DNA from: Micromonospora matsumotoense
Lineage (GTDB): Bacteria; Actinomycetota; Actinomycetes; Mycobacteriales; Micromonosporaceae
Direction of reading: 5' to 3'
Assembly: GCF_900091525.1 (NCBI RefSeq)
Contig: NZ_FMCU01000004.1
Span: 186,001-250,000 of the forward strand
Length of the DNA: 64,000 nucleotides
Within the stretch, counting starts at the first letter, position 1. Each line of letters opens with the position of its first letter. Positions 1 through 10,687 of this stretch are shown one piece after another. Both the position numbers and the translations under genes were made by a program. Below the pieces are notes generated by a model. That model was not told where the DNA came from and made no database searches. It saw only the letters and a program-made list of their open reading frames with translations.

Positions 1-2
1 TC

Positions 3-1229
3 TACTGGGGCGGTTGCATCGACTTCAACAAGACCTACATCTACACCGCCCCGTCGGCCGAGGGACCGTGGACCAGGCACACCACGCTCGACCAGTGCTA
101 CTACGACGCCGGCCTGCTGGTCGACGACAACGACACCATGTACGTCGCGTACGGCAACACGCAGATCAGCGTGGCCCAACTGTCGGCCGACGGGAAGACC
201 CAGGTCCGGTCGCAGCAGGTGTTCAGCACCCCGTCGAACGTGGGCACCCTGGAGGGGGCCCGGTTCTACAAGCGCAACGGCAGCTACTACATCTTCCTCA
301 CCCGGCCGGCCAACGGTCAGTACATCCTGAAGGCGTCGAATCCGTTCGGGCCGTACACCATGCAACAGGTGCTGCTGAACCTGCCCGGACCCATCGCCGG
401 CGGCGGTGTGCCGCACCAGGGCGGCATGGTGCAGACGCAGAACGGTGACTGGTACTACATGGGATTCGTGGACGCCTACCCCGGCGGCCGGGTGCCCGTG
501 CTCGCCCCGGTCACCTGGAACTCCAGCGGCTGGCCCGTCCTGCAGACGGTCAACAACACCTGGGGCGGCTCGTACCCGTACCCGAACGTGCCGCGCCCGC
601 CGAGAACGGTCAAGCCGATGACCGGCACCGACACCTTCGCCGGCACCACCCTCGGCCCGCAGTACGAGTGGAACCACAACCCGGACAACTCGAAGTGGTC
701 GGTCAACAACGGCCTACGGCTACAGACCACCAACGTCACCAACGACCTGTACAACGCCCGCAACACCCTGACCCACCGCATCCAGGGTCCCCGGTCGACC
801 GCGACCATCGAACTCGACTACTCCACCATGCGCGACGGTGACCGCAGCGGCCTGGCGATGCTGCGGGACCAGTCGGCCTGGATCGGCGTGCGCCGCGACA
901 ACGGCGCGACCCGGGTCGCCGTGGTCAACAACCTGACCATGGACAGCAACTGGAACACCACCAACACCGGCACCGAGGTCGCCGGGGCCGGCATCTCCGG
1001 CGGCAAGATCTGGCTGCGGATCAACGCGGACATCAGCCCTGGCTCCGGTCGGCAGGCCCGCTTCTCCTACAGCACCGACGGGGTCACCTTCACCTCGCTC
1101 GGCCCGGCCTTCACCCTCAACAACGCCTGGCAGTTCTTCATGGGCTACCGGTTCGCCATGTTCAACTACGCCACCAGTTCCCTCGGTGGCGCGGTGACCG
1201 TCAAGAAGTTCGACCTCGCCAAGTCGTAG
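3..1229 (+). CDS. Secreted glycoside hydrolase family 43 enzyme, 5' end missing
   Basis: The reading frame is open from the first bases of the window, so only the C-terminal 408 residues are present and the start lies upstream. The visible part has the five-bladed propeller signatures of GH43 (repeated YYIF / DWYYMGF blade ends, and an LEGARFYKRNG stretch that fits the general-acid Glu strand). About 200 residues follow that resemble the C-terminal beta-sandwich of GH43 beta-xylosidases. The family cleaves xylo- or arabino-oligosaccharides outside the cell; the exact substrate cannot be read here. It is followed by a hairpin terminator and then by a second GH43 gene on the same strand, which suggests a hemicellulose-degradation locus. 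Confidence 0.88.
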   Translation, partial: YWGGCIDFNKTYIYTAPSAEGPWTRHTTLDQCYYDAGLLVDDNDTMYVAYGNTQISVAQLSADGKTQVRSQQVFSTPSNVGTLEGARFYKRNGSYYIFLTRPANGQYILKASNPFGPYTMQQVLLNLPGPIAGGGVPHQGGMVQTQNGDWYYMGFVDAYPGGRVPVLAPVTWNSSGWPVLQTVNNTWGGSYPYPNVPRPPRTVKPMTGTDTFAGTTLGPQYEWNHNPDNSKWSVNNGLRLQTTNVTNDLYNARNTLTHRIQGPRSTATIELDYSTMRDGDRSGLAMLRDQSAWIGVRRDNGATRVAVVNNLTMDSNWNTTNTGTEVAGAGISGGKIWLRINADISPGSGRQARFSYSTDGVTFTSLGPAFTLNNAWQFFMGYRFAMFNYATSSLGGAVTVKKFDLAKS

Positions 1230-1240
1230 GACCCCGTTCC

Positions 1241-1284
1241 CGGTCCGCCGTCCGACCGCCTCCGGGTGCTCGGGCGGCGGACCG
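1241..1284 (+). terminator. Hairpin terminator after first GH43 gene
   Basis: A 14-bp stem (CGGTCCGCCGTCCG pairing with CGGGCGGCGGACCG, 13 Watson-Crick pairs plus one G-U) encloses a 16-nt loop 11 nt after the stop codon. There is no U tract, as is usual in high-GC actinobacteria. It lies upstream of the GTG chosen as start of the next gene. Confidence 0.65.
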
Positions 1285-1319
1285 CGTCCCACCCACCACC
1301 CCGAGCAAGGAGCCTCACC

Positions 1320-2855
1320 GTGCCCGCCTCACACACCCGATGGGCCACCGTCCCACCTCACCCGTCCACACCTCGCACCGGCCTGCCGGCGCACGCCACG
1401 GCCGCCCCGGCCGGGCCCCGCGCCGGCCGGACCCGGACGGCGGTGCTGCTGGTCCTGACGATGCTGGCCAGCATGCTGACCGCCGCGACCCCGGCCCAGG
1501 CGGCCCCCGCCGTCCGGGCCACCAACCCGCTGGTCGCGCAGCGCGCCGACCCGCACATCGTCCGGCACACCGACGGCTACTACTACATGACCGCCACCGC
1601 CCCCGAGTACGACCGGATCGTGCTGCGCCGGGCCACCACCCTGCAGGGCCTGTCCACCGCCCCGGAGACCGTCATCTGGCGGCGGCACAGCAGCGGGATC
1701 ATGGGCGCGCACATCTGGGCCCCGGAGATCCACTTCATCGACGGCCGGTGGTACGTCTACTTCGCCGCCGGGGCCACCGACAACGTCTGGGCGATCCGGA
1801 TGTACGTCCTGGAGGGCACCGGGGCCAACCCGCTGACCGCGAGCTGGGCGGAGAAGGGTCAGATCCGTACCCCCTGGGAGACCTTCGCCCTGGACGCGTC
1901 GACGTTCGTCGCCAACGGCGTGCGCTACCTGATCTGGGCGCAGGGGGAGCCGGGCATCGCCACCAACTCCAACCTCTACATCGCCCGGATGGCGAACCCG
2001 TGGACGCTCAGCGGCACCCCGACCCGGATCGCCGTGCCCACCCTGGAGTGGGAGATGCGCGGCGGGGTCAAGGTCAACGAGGGGCCGACCGTGCTGCAAC
2101 GCAACGGCCGGATCTTCCTCACCTACTCGGCCAGCGCCACCGACGCCAACTACTGCCTCGGCCTGCTCACCGCGTCGGCCGGCAGTGACCTGCTCAAGGC
2201 GTCGTCCTGGGTGAAGTCGCCGCAACCGGTCTTCACCAGCAACGCCGCAACCGGTCAGTGGGGGCCGGGGCACAACTCGTTCACCGTCTCCGAGGACGGG
2301 CTCAGCGACATCCTTGTCTACCACGACCGCAACTACCGGGACATCAGCGGTGACCCGCTGCGGGACCCCAACCGGCGGACCCGGGTCCAGAAGGTCTACT
2401 GGAACGCCGACGGCACCCCGAACTTCGGCATCCCGGTGCCCGACGGCGTCACCCCGGTTCGGCTGCGGTCGGACAACCAGCCCGACCGGTTCGTCCGGCA
2501 CTGGGAGTACCGGGCCCGGCTGGAGGCGAACGTGACGAACCTGGCCGACTCGCAGTTCCGCCTGGTGCCCGGCCTGGCCGGCGGCAACACGGTCTCCCTG
2601 GAGTCCACTAACTTCCCCGGCTACTACCTGCGGCACCGCAACTGGGAGGTGTGGGTCGAGCGCGACGACGCCTCCTCGACGTACCGCGCCGATGCCAGCT
2701 TCGCGCAACGGACCGGCCTGTCGAACTCCGCCGGGGTGTCGTTCGAGGCGATCAACTATCCCGGCCAGTACCTGCGGCACAGCGGCGGCCTGCTCTATCT
2801 GCGGACCGTCACGGACGCCACCGGCAACGCCGACGCCACCTTCGTCCTGGAGTGA
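1320..2855 (+). CDS. Secreted GH43 enzyme with C-terminal AbfB-type arabinose-binding domain
   Basis: 511 residues. GTG at 1320 is chosen because AAGGAG lies 7 nt upstream; an in-frame ATG at 1266 would sit inside the terminator hairpin. A Sec-type signal follows (Arg-rich start, hydrophobic VLLVLTMLASML, Ala-x-Ala near residue 60). The GH43 propeller occupies about residues 70-390: catalytic Asp in RADPHIVRHTDGYY, a GAHIWAPEIHFIDGRWY blade, and the likely general-acid Glu in KVNEGPTVL. The last ~125 residues hold repeats of the NFPGYYLRH / NYPGQYLRH type, typical of the AbfB (CBM42-like) arabinofuranose-binding fold. The enzyme probably removes arabinose side chains from arabinoxylan. Its nearest sequence theme is the GH43 'alpha-L-arabinofuranosidase' group; exact activity is inferred. 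Confidence 0.88.
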   Translation: MPASHTRWATVPPHPSTPRTGLPAHATAAPAGPRAGRTRTAVLLVLTMLASMLTAATPAQAAPAVRATNPLVAQRADPHIVRHTDGYYYMTATAPEYDRIVLRRATTLQGLSTAPETVIWRRHSSGIMGAHIWAPEIHFIDGRWYVYFAAGATDNVWAIRMYVLEGTGANPLTASWAEKGQIRTPWETFALDASTFVANGVRYLIWAQGEPGIATNSNLYIARMANPWTLSGTPTRIAVPTLEWEMRGGVKVNEGPTVLQRNGRIFLTYSASATDANYCLGLLTASAGSDLLKASSWVKSPQPVFTSNAATGQWGPGHNSFTVSEDGLSDILVYHDRNYRDISGDPLRDPNRRTRVQKVYWNADGTPNFGIPVPDGVTPVRLRSDNQPDRFVRHWEYRARLEANVTNLADSQFRLVPGLAGGNTVSLESTNFPGYYLRHRNWEVWVERDDASSTYRADASFAQRTGLSNSAGVSFEAINYPGQYLRHSGGLLYLRTVTDATGNADATFVLE

Positions 2856-2861
2856 CCGGAC

Positions 2862-2897
2862 GCCTGCCGGGCCGCCCGCACGGGTGGCCCGGCAGGC
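2862..2897 (+). terminator. Strong hairpin terminator after GH43-AbfB gene
   Basis: GCCTGCCGGGCC pairs perfectly with GGCCCGGCAGGC, and the stem continues inward through a G-U pair and CCCG/CGGG to a very short loop. It begins 6 nt after the stop codon. Confidence 0.75.
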
Positions 2898-2957
2898 CGG
2901 TCGGCACCCCTGATCGACGACGACCGTTCAGGGACGGAGCGCTACCCGATCATGGCC

Positions 2958-2963
2958 TATAGT
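2958..2963 (+). promoter_or_regulatory. -10 element of leaderless promoter
   Basis: TATAGT ends 7 nt before the ATG at 2971, too close for a leader with a ribosome binding site, and no Shine-Dalgarno is present. The same TANNNT-N6..8-start layout recurs before several other genes in this window. Confidence 0.5.
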
Positions 2964-2970
2964 AGCCTCC

Positions 2971-3435
2971 ATGGCTAGCCGAGCGGTGATGTCGGTCGAT
3001 GAGGCGCGGGCCTGGCTCGCCGAGGTCATCTCCGGTCCCGACCGGCTGCGCCTGGAGTCCGTGGACGGCGCTCAGGTGGTGGCGGTCGCCGGCCCCGACT
3101 GCCTGGAGCTCCGCCTCGACGGCACGATCTCCGGGCCGGCCATGTTCTGGGCGATGGACCTGACCGGCTTCGTCGCGGTCACCGTGCTGATCGGTCCGGC
3201 GCCCGCGATGGTCCTGGCACACAGCAGCATCAGCTTCCTCGAACCCGCCGAACCCGGCGCGCTACGGGTCACCGCCGAGGTGATCAAGTTGGCCAGCCGG
3301 TCGGCCGTGGTGGACGCCCGGGCCAGTGACCACCGGGGGTGTCTGGTCGCCGCATCCACCCTGCACTTCGCCCTGCCGTCCCGGGCCGCCCGGGCGGCCC
3401 TGCGCGCCGAGCACGCCGCCCAGGCCAGCAGCTGA
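2971..3435 (+). CDS. Hotdog-fold thioesterase-like protein (DUF4442/PaaI type)
   Basis: 154 residues, the usual size for a single hotdog domain. The central SGPAMFWAMDLTGFVAVTVLIGP segment matches the helix-in-sausage of PaaI/DUF4442 proteins, followed by strands (LRVTAEVIKLASRSAVVDARASD) typical of the fold. These proteins hydrolyse acyl-CoA or acyl-ACP thioesters. It is a single-gene unit, apparently transcribed leaderlessly, and converges on the end of the biosynthetic cluster at 3523. A role in editing stalled acyl chains of that cluster is possible but rests only on adjacency. Confidence 0.7.
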   Translation: MASRAVMSVDEARAWLAEVISGPDRLRLESVDGAQVVAVAGPDCLELRLDGTISGPAMFWAMDLTGFVAVTVLIGPAPAMVLAHSSISFLEPAEPGALRVTAEVIKLASRSAVVDARASDHRGCLVAASTLHFALPSRAARAALRAEHAAQASS

Positions 3436-3522
3436 CCCACCCGGCCGGGCCGGGCCGGACTCACCCGGCGACGGGCTCACCCGACCACCGGGTCACCCGG
3501 CGACCCGGGTCACCGCGCCGGC

Positions 3523-5135
<1,613 letters not shown>

Positions 5136-5136
<1 letters not shown>

Positions 5137-6221
5137 TACAGCACCCGACGCATCCAGCCGTGGGTGTCGGCAGCCCGGCCGGACTGGATGTCGAGCAGCC
5201 GCTCCCGGAACTGCTGGGTGTACTTGCCCGGCGCCCCGTCGCCGATGGTCAGGGCGAAGTCGTCGCTCTTGAGCCCGATGATCGGGGTGATCACCGCCGC
5301 CGTGCCGGCGGCGAACGCCTCGGTCATCGACCCGTCGGCGAACCCGTCCCGCATCTCGTCCAGGTCGATCGTGCGCTGCACCGGCTCCAGCCCGTGCTCG
5401 GCGGCGAGGGTCAGCACGCTGTCCCGGGTCACCCCGTCCAGGATGGTGCCCAGCCCGGGGGTGAGCAGCTGGTGGTCGCGGGTCACGAAGAAGACGTTCA
5501 TGGTGCCCGACTCGTCGATGCTGCGCCGCCCCTCGCCGCCCAGGTAGAGCACCTGCTCGCAGCCGTGCCCGAGGGCCTCCCGCTGCGGGGCCAGGCTGGC
5601 CGCGTAGTTGCCGCCGCACTTGGCCGCGCCGGTGCCACCGATCGACGCCCGGCTGTAGGTGGTGCTGACCCAGAGCGTCACACCGGTGACCCCGTTGGGG
5701 AAGTACGACCCGGCCGGGCAGGCCAGCACGCAGTAGGTGACCTGCTGGGCGGGACGCACCCCGAGGAACGCCTCCGAGGCGAACATGAACGGTCGCAGGT
5801 AGAGGCTCTGCTCACCCCCGTACGGCGGCACCCAGGCCTCGTCGGCGCGGACCAGCGCGGCCACGCTCTCGACGAAGGTCTCCTCGTCCAGCTCGGGCAG
5901 GACCATCCGGCGGGCCGAGGCGGCGAACCGGCGGGCGTTGAGCTCCGGGCGGAACAGCCAGACGCTGCCGTCGGCGTGCCGGAACGCCTTGAGCCCCTCC
6001 AGGATCTCCTGCGCGTAGTGCAGGACCGCCGCGCCGGGGTGCATGGTGAACGGCTCCAGCGCGCCCACCCGCTGGTCGTGCCAACCGGCGTCCGGCGACC
6101 ACACGGCGGTCGCCATGTGGTCGGTGAAGTGCCGGCCGAATCCCGGGTCGGCGAGGATCTCCTCCCGGGTCTGCGGCGGGGTCGGGTGGTCGGTGGGGAC
6201 CAACGGGAACTGCGCGGTCAT
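5136..6221 (-). CDS. ilvE: Branched-chain amino acid aminotransferase
   Basis: 361 residues, full length for fold-IV PLP enzymes of the IlvE type. The PLP-binding Lys lies in GAAKCGGNYAASL, and the C-terminal half shows the expected DESGTMNVFF and GSMTEAFAAGTAAVITPI motifs. It interconverts Leu/Ile/Val (or a related side chain) with 2-oxo acids. ATG at 6221 overlaps the ketosynthase stop (ATGA), with GAGGAG upstream. Embedded in the cluster, it may make a dedicated amino acid or 2-oxo acid building block for the condensation-domain protein. A housekeeping copy would be expected elsewhere in the genome. Confidence 0.92.
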
Positions 6222-7477
6222 CCGGGCTCTCCTCGCGACGGGGTTTCGGTGAACACGACGACGCAGTTCTGCCCGCCGAAGCCGAAGGCGTTGGTGAGCG
6301 CCGCCCGCACCGGCATCTCCCGGGCCTGGTGGGGCACGTAGTCCAGGTCGCAGTCCGGATCGGGCTGGTGCAGGTTGACCGTCGGCGGGACGACGCCGTC
6401 GCGGATCGCCAACGCGCACACCATCGCGCCGAGGGCACCCGCCGCGCCGATCAGGTGGCCGAGCATCGACTTCGGCGCGCTGACCGCGACCCGGTCGGCC
6501 GCCGCGCCGAGCGCCGCCCGGATCGCCACCGTCTCGGTCAGGTCGTTGGCCTTCGTCGAGGTGCCGTGGGCGCAGACGTAGTCGACGTCGTCGGGGCGCA
6601 CCCCGGCGCGGTCCAGCGCCTGCCGGATGGCCTCGGCCGCGTAGACCCCGCCGGGGCGGGGCGCGCTCACGTGGAACGCGTCGCTGGTCAGCGCGCCACC
6701 GGCGACGGTGGCGTAGGGGGTGACGCCCCGGCGACGGGCGTGCGCGGCGGACTCCAGCACCAGGATCACCGCGCCCTCGCCGAAGACGAAGCCGTCCCGG
6801 TCGGCGGAGAACGGCCGGCTCGCGCCGGTCGGGTCGTCGTTGCGCTGGGACATCGCCCCCATGCTGACCAGGCCGGCGAACATGGCCGGGGTGATCGCCG
6901 CGTCGGTGCCGCCGCAGATGACCACGTCGGCCTCGCCGGCCAGGATCAGCCGGCGGGCGTCGAGCAGCGCGTACGCGCCGCTGGCGCAGGCCAGTGCACT
7001 GGCGTTGACCGGCCCGTGCGCGCCCACCTCGATGGCCACCTCGCAGGCCGGCATGTTGGTCAGGGAGGAGGGCACGAAGTGCGAGAGGGGCGCGGTCGGG
7101 TCGGGGGCGAGCAGCCCGCGTACGGTGGCCTCGACGGTGTCGAAGCCGGCGACGGCGGCGTTGACAACCACGCCGACCCGGGCGGCGTTGCCGGCGTCGA
7201 CGGTGAGCCCGGCGTCGGCGACCGCCTCGCGGGTGGCGACCACCGCGAACTGGCTGAACCGGGCCATCCGTCGCAGCTGTTTGCCGGTGAAGTGTTCGGC
7301 CGGCGCGAAGCCCCGCACCTCGGCGGCGATCCGGGTGGGCAGCGCGGCGGCATTGAAGGCGGTGACCGGGCCGACGCCCGACTTGCCGGCCAGCAGGCCC
7401 TGCCAGGTGCTGTCGCGGTCGAGACCGAGCGGCGTGACGGCGCCGATGCCGGTGATGACGACGTCGTCGGTCACCAT
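6218..7477 (-). CDS. FabF-like beta-ketoacyl-ACP synthase II
   Basis: 419 residues from the ATG at 7477 (VVITGIGAVTPLG follows directly); in-frame starts at 7499, 7508 and 7525 are also open, so the start is uncertain. The KAS-II catalytic triad is visible: Cys in SALACASGAY, His in CAHGTSTKANDLTE and His in SMLGHLIGAAGA. It would extend an ACP-bound acyl chain by two carbons. The active-site context (ACASGAY rather than TACATSxH) departs from housekeeping FabF, and the gene lies inside a secondary-metabolite operon, so a specialised substrate such as a cyclohexanecarboxyl starter is likely. A CLF partner is absent, so it should act as a homodimer. Confidence 0.88.
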   Translation of the reverse strand: MVTDDVVITGIGAVTPLGLDRDSTWQGLLAGKSGVGPVTAFNAAALPTRIAAEVRGFAPAEHFTGKQLRRMARFSQFAVVATREAVADAGLTVDAGNAARVGVVVNAAVAGFDTVEATVRGLLAPDPTAPLSHFVPSSLTNMPACEVAIEVGAHGPVNASALACASGAYALLDARRLILAGEADVVICGGTDAAITPAMFAGLVSMGAMSQRNDDPTGASRPFSADRDGFVFGEGAVILVLESAAHARRRGVTPYATVAGGALTSDAFHVSAPRPGGVYAAEAIRQALDRAGVRPDDVDYVCAHGTSTKANDLTETVAIRAALGAAADRVAVSAPKSMLGHLIGAAGALGAMVCALAIRDGVVPPTVNLHQPDPDCDLDYVPHQAREMPVRAALTNAFGFGGQNCVVVFTETPSRGEPG

Positions 7478-7534
7478 CTCGCCGTCGCCCCCCAGCATCC
7501 CGCCATGGCTCCGCTCTCCCGCCACTGAACGACC

Positions 7535-7548
7535 GATAGAACACTATC
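7535..7548 (-). promoter_or_regulatory. Inverted repeat GATAG-N4-CTATC upstream of KS gene
   Basis: A 5-bp arm perfect palindrome with a 4-nt spacer in the 162-nt gap between the condensation-domain gene and the FabF-like gene. This is one of the few gaps in the operon, and it is locally AT-rich, so it may be an internal promoter or operator. Confidence 0.35.
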
Positions 7549-7639
7549 AGTCACCATCGACGTCCGGCAGCCGTCCACCGCACCGCGTGCCGCGCGCGGA
7601 CGGCCGCCCTGGTCGATCCCGTCGACCGGCCGCAGCGCC

Positions 7640-9367
7640 CTACGCATCGCGCCCCGTCCCCCGGGCGAGCACGGGCCCGGCACGCCACGCGTCGGCCCCG
7701 GTCCCGGTGGGCGGCGCCGACCCGCAGATCACGTACTCGGTCGGCGCGACGAGCCCCGGTCGGCCGGGCAGCGCGTCGAGGACCCGCCGGTGCAACTCCT
7801 CGGGCGAGCAGGAACCGGACACGTAGGCGGTGAGCCCGCCGCCGGCCGACGGCTCGGCGGAGGCGGCCGCCCCGGCCACCTCGCCGACCAGCTCCGCCAC
7901 CGCCTGCGGACGGACCCAACCGGCCGGGGTGGACACCCAGTCGGGGCCCCGGTGGGCCGGGGTCAGGCCGATCCGGTCGGCGATCTCGGCGACCCGGACC
8001 GCGCCGGTGACCGCCTGGCACAGCAGGGTCTCGATCCCCCGGATGATGGTCTCGCCGAGCCCTCCGGGGAGGTAGGCCGTGTCGACCAGCAGCCCGAGCC
8101 GGCACCGACCGTCGCCCAGGTTGCTGGCCGCGACATAGAACCGCATGTCGCTCTTGGACAGTGGCTCCAGCCGGGAGTATCGGGAGTCCCGGCGCAGCAC
8201 GGCGAGGCGGTCCGGTCCCGGGTCCGGGTCGGCCGTGGCCCAGTCGCTGCCCCGGTGCCCGTTGTTGAAGTAGGCGGACAGGTCGAACGCCACCCCCCGC
8301 CGCCGGCCGACCTGTTCGACCACCGTGCGCACCCCGGCCGGGTCGCACGGGGCGCGGCGGTACGCGTCGAACGCGGGCCGGTGCAGCTGCCGGATGGCGG
8401 TGAGCAGGTCGGCGTCCTCGTCGACCCGGTGCACCAGCAGGGCGTCCAACGTGTTCAGGGCGATCAGGTCACGACTGTCCCGGTCCAGGCGGTTGCCGGC
8501 GATCAGCTTGAACACCCCGGTGCGGTGCCCGTTGTAGGCGGTCAGGACCAGCGTGGTCAGGCAGAGCAGCACGGTCGAGAAGGAGGTACGGGTCCGAGTG
8601 GCCAGCGCCGTCGCCGCCGCGGTGACCGCCGTGGAGTCCAGCAGGTGCCGTTCGATGGGCTGGTCGCCGGTCACCGCGCGCGGCAGGTCGAACATCGAGG
8701 CCGGGGCGGCCGACAACCCCTGCTCCCAGTGCCGCAGCCCCAGCCGGCTCTGCTGCCGGCCGGCCGTCGACTGTTGGAAGGCGGCCTGTGCCAACGGCTG
8801 CGCCCCGCTCCCGGCGGTCGGCGTCTCCTGCGGCGACGGCGCGTCGGTGAGCCGGCCGCGCAGCAGCGCGGTGAGGGTGTTGAAGGCCCAGCCGTCGAAC
8901 GCCAGGTGGGAGCCGACGAGGGCGACCGCGCTGATCCGGCCGGCCCGGTCCCGGACGCAGCCGACCCGTAGCGGCCACTCGGCCTCGTGGTCGAACGCCG
9001 TAGCGGTCAACGTGGCGACGAGTTCGTCACCGACCCGCTCCGGGTCGCCGTGGTCGTCGACCACCACGATGTCGTACGCCCCGGCGGCGGCGACCTGCTG
9101 CTGCGGCTGGTCGGCACGGTCGACGTACCGGGTCCGCAGGGTCTGGTGCGCCTCGATCAGGGTCCGCAGGGCGGCGTGCAGTCGGGCCGCCGCGACCGGT
9201 GCGGGGAGCACCAGGGCCTCGCCGATGTTGAACTGGTTCGCCTCCTTGCCGAACCACTGCATCGGCCCCCACATCACGCTCTGCGCCCAGGTCAGCGGCC
9301 CGGCCGCGGCCTCACCCGTGGCGAACGGCAGGCTGACCGTGCCGACGTCGGTGGTCGCATCACTCAC
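7640..9367 (-). CDS. Stand-alone NRPS-type condensation domain protein with degenerate ANL C-lobe
   Basis: 575 residues; GTG at 9367 with GGAGG upstream. Residues ~20-450 show the condensation fold. The HHxxxDG catalytic motif reads S153-H-L-A-F-D-G, so the first His is Ser while the catalytic second His is kept; Asn/Arg-type motifs such as FKLIAGNRLDRDSR follow. The last ~110 residues (GWVRPQAVAELVGEV ... LTAYVSGSCSPEELHRRVLDALP) look like a worn C-terminal subdomain of an adenylation enzyme without the catalytic Lys. C domains join a donor acyl- or peptidyl-carrier thioester to an amine or alcohol. With no adenylation module here, it probably transfers an ACP-bound acyl group to a free or carrier-bound acceptor. 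Confidence 0.82.
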   Translation of the reverse strand: MSDATTDVGTVSLPFATGEAAAGPLTWAQSVMWGPMQWFGKEANQFNIGEALVLPAPVAAARLHAALRTLIEAHQTLRTRYVDRADQPQQQVAAAGAYDIVVVDDHGDPERVGDELVATLTATAFDHEAEWPLRVGCVRDRAGRISAVALVGSHLAFDGWAFNTLTALLRGRLTDAPSPQETPTAGSGAQPLAQAAFQQSTAGRQQSRLGLRHWEQGLSAAPASMFDLPRAVTGDQPIERHLLDSTAVTAAATALATRTRTSFSTVLLCLTTLVLTAYNGHRTGVFKLIAGNRLDRDSRDLIALNTLDALLVHRVDEDADLLTAIRQLHRPAFDAYRRAPCDPAGVRTVVEQVGRRRGVAFDLSAYFNNGHRGSDWATADPDPGPDRLAVLRRDSRYSRLEPLSKSDMRFYVAASNLGDGRCRLGLLVDTAYLPGGLGETIIRGIETLLCQAVTGAVRVAEIADRIGLTPAHRGPDWVSTPAGWVRPQAVAELVGEVAGAAASAEPSAGGGLTAYVSGSCSPEELHRRVLDALPGRPGLVAPTEYVICGSAPPTGTGADAWRAGPVLARGTGRDA

Positions 9368-9399
9368 CCGGTCCCCCTCCGGACGGTCGTCGGTACGCA

Positions 9400-10662
9400 C
9401 TACGCGCGCTGCGCCGACGCGAGCGGACCGGACGGCCTCGGGGTCAGCCGCAGCGGCAGGTGGTCGAGCCCCCGGAAGGCCGGGCTCTGCACCTTGACCA
9501 GTTCGCCGATGAGTGCGATGTCGTCGGTGCGCTCGATGAGCATCCGCAGGAAGGTGGTGGCCTGGAGGCGGGCCAGGTGCGCGCCGACACAGGTGTGGAT
9601 GCCCGCCCCGAAACCGAGGTGGCCGTCGGTCACCCGGTCGATCCGGTAGTCGTTGGGGTCGGGGAACTTGCGCGGGTCCCGGTTGCCGGCGGCGAAGGAC
9701 AACTCCACCCGGGCGCCCTGCGGGATGGTGGTGTTGCCGACGACGACGTCGGTCGTGGCGGTGCGGAAGACGTTCTGCACCGGCGGGTAGAACCGGGCGG
9801 TCTCCTCGATCGTCGACGCGATCAGCTCGGGCCGCTCCCGCACCAGCCGGAGCTGGTCGGGGTGGTTGAGCAGCGCGTCGAGCATGTTGCCCAGGAAGTG
9901 GGTCATCGTCTCCTGCCCGCCCACCAGCAGGGTGAGGCACAGCCAGAGGATCTCGTTCGCGGTCACCCCGCCGGAGGCCGCCGCGGCGAACAACTTCGAC
10001 ACCACGTCGTCGCGGGCCGGTTCGGTCCGCCGCCGGGTGAGCAGGTTGCCCAGGTAGCCGGAGAGGCCGGCGATCGACGACAGGGCGGCCTTGGCGGCCT
10101 GCAACCGCAGCGCGTTCTCGGCCGGGTCCTCCGGGGCGTCCTCACCGACCTTCGCGTTGGCGATGAAGCTCTCCAGCACACCGGCGGTGAGCTTGAGCTT
10201 GGCGAGGTTGTCGTCGGGCACCCCGACGATGGTGGTGATCACCTTCACCGGTTGCAGGATGATCGCCTGCTGGACGAGGTCGATGTCGCCGGTGGCCACG
10301 GCCTCGTCGAGCAGTTCGCCGCAGACCTGCTCGATGAACGGCCGCCAGAACTGCACCCCGCGCGGGGAGAAGTCGTGCCGGATCAGGGCGCGCAGCCGGG
10401 TGTGGTCCGGTTGGTCGAGCCCGAAGAGCACCGGCAGGGTGGAACGGTGGTAGGCGATCCCGTCGGCCGACGAGAGTCCGGTGTGGTTCTTCGCCGCCAG
10501 CCGGACGTGGTCGTACCGGATCACCAGCCACATGTCGCGCTGTGCCAGGTAGAGCGGTTCCTCCGCGCGGAGCAGGTCCGCGTAGGCGGGGTACGGGTCG
10601 TCCATGGACTCGGGCGAGAAGGGATCGAACTCTTCGGTACGCGTCGCGCTGGTCACTGCCAT
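9400..10662 (-). CDS. Cytochrome P450
   Basis: 420 residues, standard bacterial class I length. The heme-binding loop is GFGAGIHTCVGAHLAR with the ligating Cys near residue 358; ExxR is in EETAR. The I-helix reads LLVGGQETMTHF, with Gln-Glu-Thr in place of the usual Glu/Asp-Thr pair. ATG at 10662 follows GGAGGAC. It lies 32 nt upstream of the condensation-domain gene and 25 nt downstream of the exporter genes. It probably hydroxylates or epoxidises the product or a carrier-bound intermediate. Ferredoxin partners are not encoded nearby. Confidence 0.95.
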   Translation of the reverse strand: MAVTSATRTEEFDPFSPESMDDPYPAYADLLRAEEPLYLAQRDMWLVIRYDHVRLAAKNHTGLSSADGIAYHRSTLPVLFGLDQPDHTRLRALIRHDFSPRGVQFWRPFIEQVCGELLDEAVATGDIDLVQQAIILQPVKVITTIVGVPDDNLAKLKLTAGVLESFIANAKVGEDAPEDPAENALRLQAAKAALSSIAGLSGYLGNLLTRRRTEPARDDVVSKLFAAAASGGVTANEILWLCLTLLVGGQETMTHFLGNMLDALLNHPDQLRLVRERPELIASTIEETARFYPPVQNVFRTATTDVVVGNTTIPQGARVELSFAAGNRDPRKFPDPNDYRIDRVTDGHLGFGAGIHTCVGAHLARLQATTFLRMLIERTDDIALIGELVKVQSPAFRGLDHLPLRLTPRPSGPLASAQRA

Positions 10663-10687
10663 GTCCTCCGGAATCGATGGGGGCCGG

